Origin: Sphingobacterium sp.
Lineage (GTDB): Bacteria; Bacteroidota; Bacteroidia; Sphingobacteriales; Sphingobacteriaceae
Assembly: GCA_022712315.1 (NCBI GenBank)
Contig: JALAGS010000051.1
Span: 20,001 to 84,000, forward strand
Length of the DNA: 64,000 nucleotides
Reading direction: 5' to 3'
This document shows, piece after piece, positions 30,003 through 39,939 of the stretch (the stretch's first letter is position 1; every line of letters starts with the position of its first letter). The position numbers and the translations under genes are program-made. The notes under the pieces are model-generated. The model had not been told where the DNA came from and searched no databases. It saw only the letters and a list, made by a program, of their open reading frames with translations.

Positions 30003-31415
30003 ATGAAAGTATTTCACTTGAGTGTTGAATGTTATCCTGTGGCCAAAGTAGGTGGTCTCGCGGATGTTGTGGGTGCATTGCCCAAATACCAAACCAAGCT
30101 CGGTTGGGAGGCGGCGGTTGTCATGCCTTGGTATAACCGACCGTTTGTTAGGGATCATGATTTTAGTCTAGTTCACGAAGGTACTTTTTATCAGGGGTCT
30201 GAATTGTTGAATTATGGCGTATATAAGGAAAACAAAAATACACTTGGTTTTGAACTTTATCTGATTAAGATTCCGGGCAAACTTGACCGCGAGGAGGTAT
30301 ATTGTTATCCGGATGAAGGAGAGCAATTTATTGCTTTTCAACATGCTGTATTGAATTGGTTTAAAGAAAAAAACATTATTCCAACGATTGTGCATTGCCA
30401 CGATCATCATGTTGGTTTAGTGCCTTTTTTGATGAAATACAGCAATGATTATAATTTTCTTGCGGATGTTAAGACAGTAGCCACCGTACATAATGGGCAG
30501 TATCAGGGCTGGACACATTGGAGCAAAGCTATTTTACTGCCAGCGTTTGATAGCTGGAAGTGGGGGCTTCTGGACTGGGATGGCTTAATCAATCCACTCG
30601 CTGCCTTGATTAAATGCTGTGATGCTTACACAACGGTATCCGAAGGTTATCTGGAAGAGCTCTATGTGGAAGCCAATGGTCTGCAGCATTTGTTTTATGA
30701 TGAACGGCATAAATCGGTTGGTATTGTCAATGGGATTGACTGGGAAATCTGGGATCCCGAAATCGATTATACCCTGATGGAAAATTACGGTACCGAACAA
30801 GCTTTTGCGGGGAAGTTGAAAAACAAACAGGCCTTGGCACAGCAATACAAGATCAATCCCAAGCTACCGTTGCTGGTTTTTATCGGTCGTTTTGCAACGG
30901 AAAAAGGTGCTGATTTGCTGCCCGATATAATTTTGAATCTGACAGCGGAATATCGCGACAGATTAAGTATATTTATACTGGGTGCCGGAGACCCAGTTAT
31001 CCAGTCGCGTGTGAAATCACTCGTCGATGATGGAATTGAAAATTTTGATGTGTTCTTTGGTTATGATGAAAATCTCGCCCATTGGCTGTATGCCAGTGCG
31101 GACTTTCTTTTAATGCCTTCCCGTGTTGAGCCCTGTGGGCTGAATCAGCTTTATGCGATGAAATACGGTACATTGCCTATTGTTCATCGGGTGGGAGGAT
31201 TGAAAGATACGGTAATCGATCTGGAAAATGATGGATACGGTGTTGGTTTTGATGGTCTGGCAATAACTGAAATTACGGAAGCTATTGCACGGGCTATAAA
31301 TTTTTACGAAAGTAAAAAGCAGTTTGAAGGGAATCAACGTAAAATGATGTGCTTAGATTTTTCTTGGGATAAATCTGCAGCGAAGTATATAAGTCTATAT
31401 AACCAAATAATTTAA
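30003..31415 (+). CDS. glgA: Glycogen/starch synthase
   Basis: VECYPVAKVGGLADVVGALPK, GRFATEKGADLL, LMPSRVEPCGLNQLYAMKYGTLPIVHRVGGLKDTV. Confidence 0.94.
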   Translation: MKVFHLSVECYPVAKVGGLADVVGALPKYQTKLGWEAAVVMPWYNRPFVRDHDFSLVHEGTFYQGSELLNYGVYKENKNTLGFELYLIKIPGKLDREEVYCYPDEGEQFIAFQHAVLNWFKEKNIIPTIVHCHDHHVGLVPFLMKYSNDYNFLADVKTVATVHNGQYQGWTHWSKAILLPAFDSWKWGLLDWDGLINPLAALIKCCDAYTTVSEGYLEELYVEANGLQHLFYDERHKSVGIVNGIDWEIWDPEIDYTLMENYGTEQAFAGKLKNKQALAQQYKINPKLPLLVFIGRFATEKGADLLPDIILNLTAEYRDRLSIFILGAGDPVIQSRVKSLVDDGIENFDVFFGYDENLAHWLYASADFLLMPSRVEPCGLNQLYAMKYGTLPIVHRVGGLKDTVIDLENDGYGVGFDGLAITEITEAIARAINFYESKKQFEGNQRKMMCLDFSWDKSAAKYISLYNQII

Positions 31416-31421
31416 TTTGAT

Positions 31422-32705
31422 ATGTCACGTCACAATGTAGTAGCTATCGTCTTGGGCGGAGGAAGGGGCTCACGTCTGTATCCATTGACCGATCAACGGT
31501 CTAAACCAGCAGTTCCTATTGCCGGGAAGTATCGCTTGGTGGACATTCCCATCTCGAATTGCCTTAATTCGGGTTTTAACAAGATTTTTGTGTTGACACA
31601 ATTCAATTCTTCGTCGCTCAACTCCCATATTAAGAATACCTACAACTTTAGTATTTTTAGTAAAGGTTTTGTCGATATCCTGGCTGCAGAACAGACCAAT
31701 GATGGTGATAAATGGTTCGAGGGTACGGCTGACGCCGTGCGACGGTCGTTCCGTAAGTTGGCCAGCATTGATTATGACTATGTACTGATTTTATCGGGAG
31801 ACCAGCTATATCAAATGGATTTTGATGCTTTGGTTGACTTCCATGTTGAGAATGAAGGTGACTTGACTATTGCGACTATTCCGGTAAATGGCAAAGATGC
31901 GACTGGTTTTGGAATATTGAAATCGGATGAGAAAAACCATATTACCTCTTTTATCGAGAAACCCAATAGTGAACAGCTGGTGGACTGGAGTTCAGAAGTG
32001 AGCGACCATTTAAAGAGTGAGGGGCGGGAATACCTGGCTTCTATGGGGATCTATGTTTTTTCAAAAGGCGTTTTGAAACGCATGCTTGAAGAAAATCGGG
32101 GAATGGATTTTGGAAAAGAAATTATTCCAGATGCGATTGATACAAGTCGAGTCCTCAGTTATCAATTTGAAGGCTACTGGACTGATATCGGTACAATCGG
32201 GTCTTTCTACGAAGCCAATATTGGTCTGACAGATAATATCCCGGCTTTCAACCTATTTGACAAAAATACTGTTTTCACGCGCCCAAGGATGTTGCCACCA
32301 TCGAAAATTTCGGGGACAACATTAATCAATTCTGTCATTTCGGATGGCTGCATTATCCAGGCCGATAAAATAGATCGTTCTGTAGTGGGGGTACGCTCAA
32401 GGATAGGTACAGGTTCAGTGGTGCGCGGAACCTATATGATGGGATCCGATTATTACGAAGATCTCGTCGATATGGAGGATGCAAAGCGGAAAAATATACC
32501 TGTGGTCGGTGTTGGAGAGCGCTGTTATATCGAGAACGCCATTTTGGATAAAAACTGCCGTATCGGTAACGATGTCCGGATCAATGGCGGGCCTCATCTG
32601 CTGAACGCTAATCATCCAACTTATACCATTTGTGACGGAATTGTGGTGGTCAAAAAAAATGCAGTTATTCCAAATGGAACGACAATAGGATTGACAACCC
32701 TCTAA
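31422..32705 (+). CDS. glgC: Glucose-1-phosphate adenylyltransferase
   Basis: VLGGGRGSRLYPLTDQRSKPAVPIAGKYRLVDIPISNCLNSG, FEGTADAVRRS, LSGDQLYQMDF. Confidence 0.96.
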   Translation: MSRHNVVAIVLGGGRGSRLYPLTDQRSKPAVPIAGKYRLVDIPISNCLNSGFNKIFVLTQFNSSSLNSHIKNTYNFSIFSKGFVDILAAEQTNDGDKWFEGTADAVRRSFRKLASIDYDYVLILSGDQLYQMDFDALVDFHVENEGDLTIATIPVNGKDATGFGILKSDEKNHITSFIEKPNSEQLVDWSSEVSDHLKSEGREYLASMGIYVFSKGVLKRMLEENRGMDFGKEIIPDAIDTSRVLSYQFEGYWTDIGTIGSFYEANIGLTDNIPAFNLFDKNTVFTRPRMLPPSKISGTTLINSVISDGCIIQADKIDRSVVGVRSRIGTGSVVRGTYMMGSDYYEDLVDMEDAKRKNIPVVGVGERCYIENAILDKNCRIGNDVRINGGPHLLNANHPTYTICDGIVVVKKNAVIPNGTTIGLTTL

Positions 32706-32873
32706 AAATTTATAGAACAAGGGAGATAATATATTGTTATCATTGCAAGTTATTTTAATAAAAGTATGGTGAAATGCAAGTGACCTGCAGGCGGAATCTG
32801 TCTGTAGTAAGGAAAGAGTCATTTCATGGTACTGTCTTTGCTTTCTAAAAGCATTTTATTCTAATAAAATCGT

Positions 32874-33635
32874 ATGCAATTGAGACAGATTATCTCCCTT
32901 TTTTTTATGCTATTTGTCTTGGTAGGTTGTGATACCTCCTTGATGGTTCAGGGTAGCGGTGTCTTGCGTGATGCCTCGCGGAAATTTGAACTCCACAACG
33001 GAGATCGAACAGTCGTTTATATCCCAATGCGGCATTTGGGAACACGTGTATACTATGATCAGATCCAGCGGGCTGTGGATTCACTCCAAAAATCTGGCTA
33101 TGTTGTTTTCTATGAAAGTATAGCCTATCAGGTGGACAGTGCGGCACAGCGGGATCTTTATGATCGCAAATTCCGCAAGCTGACAGGCAATCGCTTGGGC
33201 CTGCAGCAATGTATCGAAACTCCGGGCGATACCACAAGGGTTCTTCGTGCACCAATGTATCGCAAACTCGGCCAACGCATTATTAGCCAGCCCGATTATT
33301 CCTTTTTCCTGGTTAACTATGAAACAGCAGTCAATGCGGATATTCCTAAAAATAAGCTTCTTGATGAGTTTGAATACCTGTATGGCACCATTACACTTGA
33401 TCCATGCGATTATAAAACGCCGCTCAATGAGCCTTATTCCTGCAAGCCAGCAAAAACAAGCTTAAAGAATAAGTTTGATCGGGAATTTGTGATGAAAAAA
33501 AGAGAAGAGAATCTTGCTTCTTTAGTTGCTGATGCGCCGCAGCAGAAGATTTTAATCTTATTTGGAACCTCCCATTTTAAAGGCTTTTTGCGTAATTTGC
33601 AAGCTCGGGATCCCAAATGGGTCAAGATCAAATAA
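32874..33635 (+). CDS. Putative lipoprotein, possibly TraB/Tiki (EreA/ChaN-like) superfamily
   Basis: Lipobox LVGC; MRHLG, VFYESI and ILFGTSHFKGF resemble TraB/Tiki motifs. Confidence 0.5.
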   Translation: MQLRQIISLFFMLFVLVGCDTSLMVQGSGVLRDASRKFELHNGDRTVVYIPMRHLGTRVYYDQIQRAVDSLQKSGYVVFYESIAYQVDSAAQRDLYDRKFRKLTGNRLGLQQCIETPGDTTRVLRAPMYRKLGQRIISQPDYSFFLVNYETAVNADIPKNKLLDEFEYLYGTITLDPCDYKTPLNEPYSCKPAKTSLKNKFDREFVMKKREENLASLVADAPQQKILILFGTSHFKGFLRNLQARDPKWVKIK

Positions 33636-33636
33636 T

Positions 33637-34419
33637 ATGATAGGAAAACTCTTCATTGTACTGCTTATACCAGTAACTATTTATGTCGTTTATTATTTAT
33701 TAAATCGTACGGCCAAAAATAGCAAGGCCATTAAACGTGTGCTAAGCGACGAAGGCAAGGAAATTTTAGAAAAGGAAGTTGCCTATTATCGTAATTTATC
33801 GGTCGCCGATAAGGCAGAATTTGAAGCGCGCTGCCTAAAATTTTTGGATACCGTCAAAATCGAAGGTGTAGGGGTAGAAGTGGAACTAAAAGATTATATG
33901 ATGATTGCAGCGAGTGCAATTATACCAATTTTTGCTTTTAAGAAATGGACCTATCCTAACTTGACAAATATTATGGTGTATCCCGCACAATTTAATACGG
34001 CCTATGAATTTGAGGGGCATGCCGATCGAAATATCATGGGGATGGTCGGAGAGGGTGCAATGAATGGACAAATGATCCTATCTAAATCAGCCCTGGAGTA
34101 TGGATTTAAAAATCCAAAGGACGGACAGAATACAGCGATACACGAATTTGTACACCTGATCGATAAAACAGACGGCACAGTGGATGGTGTTCCTACACAC
34201 TTGATGGATAAGGCTTCCGTGATTCCTTTTATGAATCTGATCCGGGAAGAAATTACCAAAATAAAAGAGAATAAATCGGATATCGATGTGTACGGAATGA
34301 CTAATCCTGCGGAGTTTTTTGCGGTCGCCTCGGAATATTTTTTTGAAAACCCAGAAAAATTCAATTCTAATCATCCAGAACTTTATAAAGCACTTTCTGA
34401 AATTTTTGAACAAAGTTAG
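33637..34419 (+). CDS. MtfA-like zinc-dependent peptidase (M90)
   Basis: HEFVHLIDKTDGTVDG and AEFFAVASEYFFENPE; start refined to the ATG at 33637. Confidence 0.9.
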   Translation: MIGKLFIVLLIPVTIYVVYYLLNRTAKNSKAIKRVLSDEGKEILEKEVAYYRNLSVADKAEFEARCLKFLDTVKIEGVGVEVELKDYMMIAASAIIPIFAFKKWTYPNLTNIMVYPAQFNTAYEFEGHADRNIMGMVGEGAMNGQMILSKSALEYGFKNPKDGQNTAIHEFVHLIDKTDGTVDGVPTHLMDKASVIPFMNLIREEITKIKENKSDIDVYGMTNPAEFFAVASEYFFENPEKFNSNHPELYKALSEIFEQS

Positions 34420-34448
34420 CTATCGATAAATAAAATTTTAGTATTTTT

Positions 34449-34477
34449 AAGGCAAACAGAAGTTGTTTGCCTTTTTT
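34449..34477 (+). terminator. Terminator
   Basis: AAGGCAAACA-gaagt-TGTTTGCCTTTTTT. Confidence 0.85.
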
Positions 34478-34530
34478 CTGCGAGCACCCGCTCCTAGGCT
34501 GGACAAGAGCGCATCGCTTCATAAAAGTTT

Positions 34531-36330
34531 TTGTTAATTATAACTGTTATGCCTAAAACTACAATTTATTCTACGATTGCCCTGGCTTGTATGCTATTTT
34601 GTGGCAATAATCATGGCTTTTCCCAGCAGCGTTATGCGACAGGGACCACTTTCACGGAAATGGCCGATCCGACAACGGACACCTTATCCAATTGGTCGAA
34701 TGTTAAATCTGGGCTGCATGCTTCGTTTGTATCGATAGATAAACGTTATCCCAAATCTGTTAATCCAAATCTGACCGTGCAAAGCACAGCGACAGTGGAT
34801 GCATGGAAAGGTGAACAAGTATCGGCACAAGTACTGCTATGGACCAATGCTGCTGCTGCAAATGTAGCGGTATCTGCGAGTGCGCTGAAATCTGCGGCAG
34901 GTAAGGTAATTGGCGGCGATGCGGTACAGGCGCGTTTTGTCCGTTATGTGATGACCGACGAATTTGCCAGCGGCTGTGGCCATCGTAAACCGGAAGATTT
35001 TAAAGCGGCGCTTTCTGCGGATATGCTGGATGACCTAAAAAGCTATGATCTCGAAGCAAAGAAAGTGCGTCCTGTATGGATTACTGTAAAGGTTCCGAAG
35101 GAAGCGGCGGCAGGACAATATAAAACAACAATCTCTGTTCAACAAAATGGTCAAGCGAAAGAGCAGTTACAGCTCATTGTCAATGTACAAAATCATGTGT
35201 TGCCACCATCTTCGCAGTGGACATATCATTTGGACCAATGGCAACATCCTTCTGCGGTTGCCCGCGTCAATCAGGTGAAGATGTGGAGTGATGAACATTT
35301 TGAAGCCCTGAAACCCACGATGAAGCAATTGGCCGCTGCAGGACAGAAAGTTATTACGGCAACTTTAAATAAAGATGCCTGGAATGTGCAGACATACGAT
35401 CCTTATGCGGATATGATCACCTGGAAGAAGACAAAAGACGGTTCCTGGACTTATGATTATACCGTTTTTGACCGCTGGGTAAACTTTATGATGGATCTGG
35501 GAATCAACAAACAGATCAATTGCTATTCACTGCTACCATGGAACAATGAAGTACATTATTTCGATGAGGGCAAGAATGAACTTGTCAATGTTATTGCGAA
35601 GCCCGGAACACCTATATTCGAAGAATTATGGACACCTTTCTTACAGGATTTTAGTAAGCATGTCACGGCAAAAGGCTGGCTGAAAATTACCAATATTGCG
35701 ATGGATGAAAGGGGGCGGGAAGAAATGGACCCGGCGATAGCCTTGTTGGAACGTGTGGCGCCTGAATTTGGGGTGGCATTCGCTGATAACCACAAAAGTT
35801 ACCAACGCTATCATAAGAGTACCGATATCAGTGTTGCCGCGGGTGATCCTTTTGACCAGAAAGATCTGATTGAGCGTCGCAAAAAAGGATATATCACGAC
35901 ATTTTACGTTTGCTGTTCGGACGAATTTCCAAATCAATTTACATTCTCTGATCCGGCAGAATCCACCTATATGGCTTGGTATGCTCTTGCAGCAGGCTTC
36001 GACGGTGCATTGCGTTGGGCATTTAACTCCTGGGTAGAGGATCCACTGCGTGACTCTAGGTTCCGCACATGGCCTGCAGGAGATACCTATATTGTTTATC
36101 CACAGGGAAGAAGCTCCATCCGTTATGAGCGTATGCTGGAAGGTATTCAGGATTATACCAAAGTCGGTATACTCAGAGCAAAGTTGGAAAAGGCAAAAGA
36201 TCAAGCTAATCTAACAAAGCTGAATGCAAAAATTGCAAAACTAAATACTGCTAAGCGTTATGCAGACTGGAATAAAGATCTCAATGACGCAAAGAATTTT
36301 GTCAATGAGCTGTCCAGACAAATAAAATAG
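34531..36330 (+). CDS. Secreted DUF4091/GH123-like glycoside hydrolase
   Basis: Central (beta/alpha) region with an Asp-Glu pair (IAMDERGREEM) and DGALRWAFNSWVEDPLRDSRFRTWPAGDTYIVYP...RYERMLEGIQDY, as in DUF4091 proteins. Confidence 0.75.
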   Translation: MLIITVMPKTTIYSTIALACMLFCGNNHGFSQQRYATGTTFTEMADPTTDTLSNWSNVKSGLHASFVSIDKRYPKSVNPNLTVQSTATVDAWKGEQVSAQVLLWTNAAAANVAVSASALKSAAGKVIGGDAVQARFVRYVMTDEFASGCGHRKPEDFKAALSADMLDDLKSYDLEAKKVRPVWITVKVPKEAAAGQYKTTISVQQNGQAKEQLQLIVNVQNHVLPPSSQWTYHLDQWQHPSAVARVNQVKMWSDEHFEALKPTMKQLAAAGQKVITATLNKDAWNVQTYDPYADMITWKKTKDGSWTYDYTVFDRWVNFMMDLGINKQINCYSLLPWNNEVHYFDEGKNELVNVIAKPGTPIFEELWTPFLQDFSKHVTAKGWLKITNIAMDERGREEMDPAIALLERVAPEFGVAFADNHKSYQRYHKSTDISVAAGDPFDQKDLIERRKKGYITTFYVCCSDEFPNQFTFSDPAESTYMAWYALAAGFDGALRWAFNSWVEDPLRDSRFRTWPAGDTYIVYPQGRSSIRYERMLEGIQDYTKVGILRAKLEKAKDQANLTKLNAKIAKLNTAKRYADWNKDLNDAKNFVNELSRQIK

Positions 36331-36355
36331 AAAGGCTTAAACCTGATGGTTTTAC

Positions 36356-36393
36356 AAAAAGCTGTTCCAATTAATTTTGGAGCAGCTTTTTTA
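36356..36393 (+). terminator. Terminator
   Basis: AAAAAGCTGTTCCAA..TTGGAGCAGCTTTTTT. Confidence 0.8.
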
Positions 36394-36623
36394 TTGACCG
36401 TTTGTGTTCTTCCTTCTTATTGGCTCCTTTTGTTCACAAGTGTATTCATTGCAGGTTGTAGTAACAGCGCTATAGAAAATTTATTTTAGGCAGCCTCCGG
36501 ATAGGGATTCGATTCTGATCAGCAGGCAATCATTCCCAAACCATTACCCTAGATTATTGTTGTTATAAAGTAGCGAAAGCTTAAACAGTACAACTTCGCT
36601 TTATGACATTCTAAAATTATAAT

Positions 36624-38363
36624 ATGGGTATGAAAAATGTAGCACATCAGATTGTTGACCTTTTAAAAGATGCGGGAATTCAACGTATTTATGCCGTAAC
36701 GGGCGATAGTTTAAATTTTTTCAATGAAGCTGTCCATGAAGATGGGACCATGCAATGGATACATGTCCGGCATGAGGAGGCTGGTGCTTTTGCGGCAACC
36801 GCGGAGGCTGATCTGCATGGAATTGCCTGTTGCGCCGGAAGTAGCGGGCCCGGACATGTGCATTTGATCAACGGTGTCTATGAAGCACATAAGACACGTG
36901 TACCCATGCTTGTGATTGCGTCCACTTGTGCGACATATGAATTTGGAACCGACTATTTCCAGGAAACCAATCCGATTAAATTGTTTGACGACTGTTCATG
37001 TTATAACCAAATGATCACTCGACCAGAGCAGGTGCAGCGTATGGTTCAGAATGCACTGCAACAGGCCATCTCCAAGCGGGACGTCGCAGTAATCGGTCTG
37101 CCGGGAGATGTATCTGAAATGGAAGCTGTGCAGATGAATACCTCATCGAAGGTGTTTTTTACAGAACCACAAATCAGACCTTCGGAAATGGAAATTGGGC
37201 GCCTTGCCCAATACATCAACCAGGCAGAGAAAATAACTTTATTTTGCGGTGTTGGGGCAAAGAAGGCGCAGAAGCAAATTGTTGAATTAGCACAAAAGAT
37301 CCATGCGCCAGTGGGCTATTCATTTAAAGCAAAGTTGAATATCCAACGTGACAATCCCAATGAAATTGGGATGACAGGTCTTTTGGGGACGGCCTCTGCA
37401 TTCCAAAGCATGCATCATTCAGACCTCATTTTACTTTTGGGTACTGATTTTCCCTACAAGGATTTTATACCCACCAATAAAACCATTATCCAGATTGATA
37501 TAGAAGGCGAGAAGCTGGGACGTAGGTCGATCGTTGATTATGGTTTAGTGGGCGATATAAAGCATACGATAAAGGCGGTATTACCCTTTGTGGAAGCACG
37601 GTCGGAGACTAAATTTCTCGAAAAACAACTTGACGCCTATGCGAAGGTCAAGGAAGACCTTATGATCTATGTTGACGATTCGGGAAGTGAATGTGCTATT
37701 CAACCAGAGTTTGTCGCTCACACGATCGATCAAAAGGCCAATGATGATGCTATTTTTTTGGTCGACACAGGCATGTGCTGTGTTTGGGGCGCGCGTTATA
37801 TCAATCAGCAGAAAGATCGTATTATGCTCGGATCCTTTAATCACGGATCGATGGCCAACGCAATGCCAATGGCTATAGGTGCAGCACTGACACATCCTGA
37901 AAGGCAAGTAATCGCCTTTTGTGGCGATGGCGGGCTGTCTATGTTATTGGGCGATCTTGCCACAATAAAACAATACAAGCTGCCGATAAAAATAATTGTC
38001 TTCAACAACCGTGCACTCGGTATGGTCAAGCTGGAAATGCAGGTTTCAGGTCTAAAAGATCAGGAGACGAATATGGTTAATCCAGACTTTGCCATGGTGG
38101 CACAAGCGATGGGAATTCGTGCCTATACCGTGACTCAGCCCGAGGATGTCGATGGCGTAATTACGGAGGCTTTAGGCTTAACAGATGAGCCTGTTCTTAT
38201 CGATATCTATACCAACCCCAATGCGCTGGCTATGCCACCAAAGATATCCTTCGGTCAAATGAAAGGTATGACGGAAAGTATGGCAAAGTTAATGCTATCT
38301 GGTAATTTCGAAGAAGTGTGGGATACCATCAAGTCTAATTATAAACATTTGAAATCGCTTTAA
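36624..38363 (+). CDS. poxB: ThDP-dependent pyruvate dehydrogenase (quinone)/pyruvate oxidase type
   Basis: YAVTGDSLNFFNEAV, RHEEAGAFAATAEADL, FCGDGGLSMLLGDLATIKQYKLPIKIIVFNN ThDP motif. Confidence 0.92.
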   Translation: MGMKNVAHQIVDLLKDAGIQRIYAVTGDSLNFFNEAVHEDGTMQWIHVRHEEAGAFAATAEADLHGIACCAGSSGPGHVHLINGVYEAHKTRVPMLVIASTCATYEFGTDYFQETNPIKLFDDCSCYNQMITRPEQVQRMVQNALQQAISKRDVAVIGLPGDVSEMEAVQMNTSSKVFFTEPQIRPSEMEIGRLAQYINQAEKITLFCGVGAKKAQKQIVELAQKIHAPVGYSFKAKLNIQRDNPNEIGMTGLLGTASAFQSMHHSDLILLLGTDFPYKDFIPTNKTIIQIDIEGEKLGRRSIVDYGLVGDIKHTIKAVLPFVEARSETKFLEKQLDAYAKVKEDLMIYVDDSGSECAIQPEFVAHTIDQKANDDAIFLVDTGMCCVWGARYINQQKDRIMLGSFNHGSMANAMPMAIGAALTHPERQVIAFCGDGGLSMLLGDLATIKQYKLPIKIIVFNNRALGMVKLEMQVSGLKDQETNMVNPDFAMVAQAMGIRAYTVTQPEDVDGVITEALGLTDEPVLIDIYTNPNALAMPPKISFGQMKGMTESMAKLMLSGNFEEVWDTIKSNYKHLKSL

Positions 38364-38388
38364 TCTATTGATTAAGCGAGTGTATATA

Positions 38389-38428
38389 GAAAAAAATCCT
38401 CTCCATACATAAATATGGAGAGGATTTA
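38389..38428. terminator. Bidirectional terminator between poxB and the minus-strand micro-ORFs
   Basis: AATCCTCTCCATA-cataaa-TATGGAGAGGATT. Confidence 0.8.
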
Positions 38429-38437
38429 AGTGATAAA

Positions 38438-38518
38438 TTAGCGTAAATTCATTGATGCCCAGTATTGGGCCGCCCATGGGCTGTTAGTCGAGATGGTAAG
38501 GTCATGTTCTCTCAACAT
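38438..38518 (-). CDS. 26-aa micro-ORF overlapping the end of the upstream small ORF
   Basis: MLREHDLTISTNSPWAAQYWASMNLR; its ATG overlaps the TGA of 38512..38700 (ATGTTGA); followed by a terminator. Confidence 0.3.
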   Translation of the reverse strand: MLREHDLTISTNSPWAAQYWASMNLR

Positions 38519-38700
38519 TGACGTTGAACAAACCAAAGGCTTTTAAGTAATTCTTCTTTACAGCGCCTAAGTTTTTCAATTTTTGATTCGGAAGAAATTG
38601 TAACTTGCTCTTTAACAATAATAGCTAAGTCTGTTTCAATGGACAATTTTGTGAGTGATGTACATCCACTATCAAATTTCTTAAAGCTTACATCTTTCAT
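38512..38700 (-). CDS. Small ORF, 62 aa, unknown function
   Basis: MKDVSFKKFDSGCTSLTKLSIETDLAIIVKEQ...; preceded by AT-rich DNA, transcription unit bounded by the 38389-38428 terminator. Confidence 0.4.
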   Translation of the reverse strand: MKDVSFKKFDSGCTSLTKLSIETDLAIIVKEQVTISSESKIEKLRRCKEELLKSLWFVQRQC

Positions 38701-38945
38701 ACTAATATTGGTTAAGAATTCCTGAATTTTATACTGTACAATTTACTAATAAAAATTAGCTTTACAATAAACGAGTAATAATTTTATTGTTACTAAATTG
38801 TTTATTTTTAATAGCTTACCCTTGTCTAACTTATAAACAATATTCGCCACTTTTTTGTTTTCTAGATTTTGAAATTTTAAATGTTAGTTATTTAAAACAA
38901 AAATTCTTTTGAATTGCTATATCATAGTGTCATAAAATAGACGAT

Positions 38946-39437
38946 ATGAAGGCAATCAATGTAGGATTAATACTGTTGATGTGCAGCACAGCCTGTCATC
39001 AAGAACAAAAAAAGCAAGACACTGCAACTGAAAAAAGTGATACAGGAAAGATCGATCAGCAGCTGTCGGATACGGTAAGTTACGCGCATGGAAAGAATAA
39101 TTACCGGTACCTCAAGAACGGGGATACCATTTCATTGGCCATCACCATTGAAGGGGATAAGGTACATGGGAATCTGCTTTATGCCTGGAAGGAAAAGGAT
39201 CGCAATAACGGACATATTGATGGTGTATTGAAAGGCGATGTTGTACTGGCAGATTATACTTTCTCATCTGAGGGGCAGGAATCTGTTAGGCAAGTCGTAT
39301 TTAAGCTGTCCAAGGACCGTGCGCTTGAAGGTTATGGCACTATGGAAGAAAAGGCCGGCAAAATGTCTTTTGTTGATCCGCAAAAGGTGACTTATGATGA
39401 GAAATTTCCGTTAGAAAAAGTAAACGCGAGCGATTGA
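38946..39437 (+). CDS. Putative lipoprotein, unknown function
   Basis: MKAINVGLILLMCSTACHQEQKK, signal/lipobox-like N-terminus. Confidence 0.75.
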   Translation: MKAINVGLILLMCSTACHQEQKKQDTATEKSDTGKIDQQLSDTVSYAHGKNNYRYLKNGDTISLAITIEGDKVHGNLLYAWKEKDRNNGHIDGVLKGDVVLADYTFSSEGQESVRQVVFKLSKDRALEGYGTMEEKAGKMSFVDPQKVTYDEKFPLEKVNASD

Positions 39438-39803
39438 AATTAGCTTCGGTATAAAAATAATCAGGCCGGTCAACAGTGCGGTTAGGCTGCTTATCATGAC
39501 CGCAGCAGCAGCAATATCTTTGATTCTTTTGATGTTTGGATTGTTTTCCGGGCACACGAAATCAGAGAGATTTTCCAATGCAGTGTTTAGCAATTCGCAA
39601 ACAAATACAAAACCGATTGAAAAGATGACGGCGAGCCATTCGTATGTACTGATTCGAAGTACATAAGCCAAGAGAAGAGCAACAACTGCGGCAACACAAT
39701 GGACCCTAAAATTGTGCTCTTCCTGCCAGGCTATTTTCACACCGTTATAGGCATAGCGGAAACTCTTTAACCGAGCAAGGAGCGAAAAGTTATTTTTGGC
39801 CAT
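39411..39803 (-). CDS. Diacylglycerol kinase family protein (DgkA-like)
   Basis: SFRYAYNGVKIAWQEEHNFRVHCVAAVVALLLAYVLR...FVCELLNTALENLSDFV; convergent overlap with the preceding gene. Confidence 0.9.
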   Translation of the reverse strand: MAKNNFSLLARLKSFRYAYNGVKIAWQEEHNFRVHCVAAVVALLLAYVLRISTYEWLAVIFSIGFVFVCELLNTALENLSDFVCPENNPNIKRIKDIAAAAVMISSLTALLTGLIIFIPKLISIARVYFF

Positions 39804-39939
39804 AGCATCCTGATATTTTCTGTAAATATAACTTTTTCCAACCGTCTAGCTCGCTGTATCTTTCCGAGATGTTTGACGATCTGTTTAGTTTGTCGCGTTT
39901 TTTATTGTAAATGACCTGTATTTTTGATTAAATTGCTGT

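Noticed and set aside
35641-36204. 187-aa minus-strand ORF within the GH123-like gene
   Set aside because: Antisense shadow of a well-supported CDS with no recognisable motifs.
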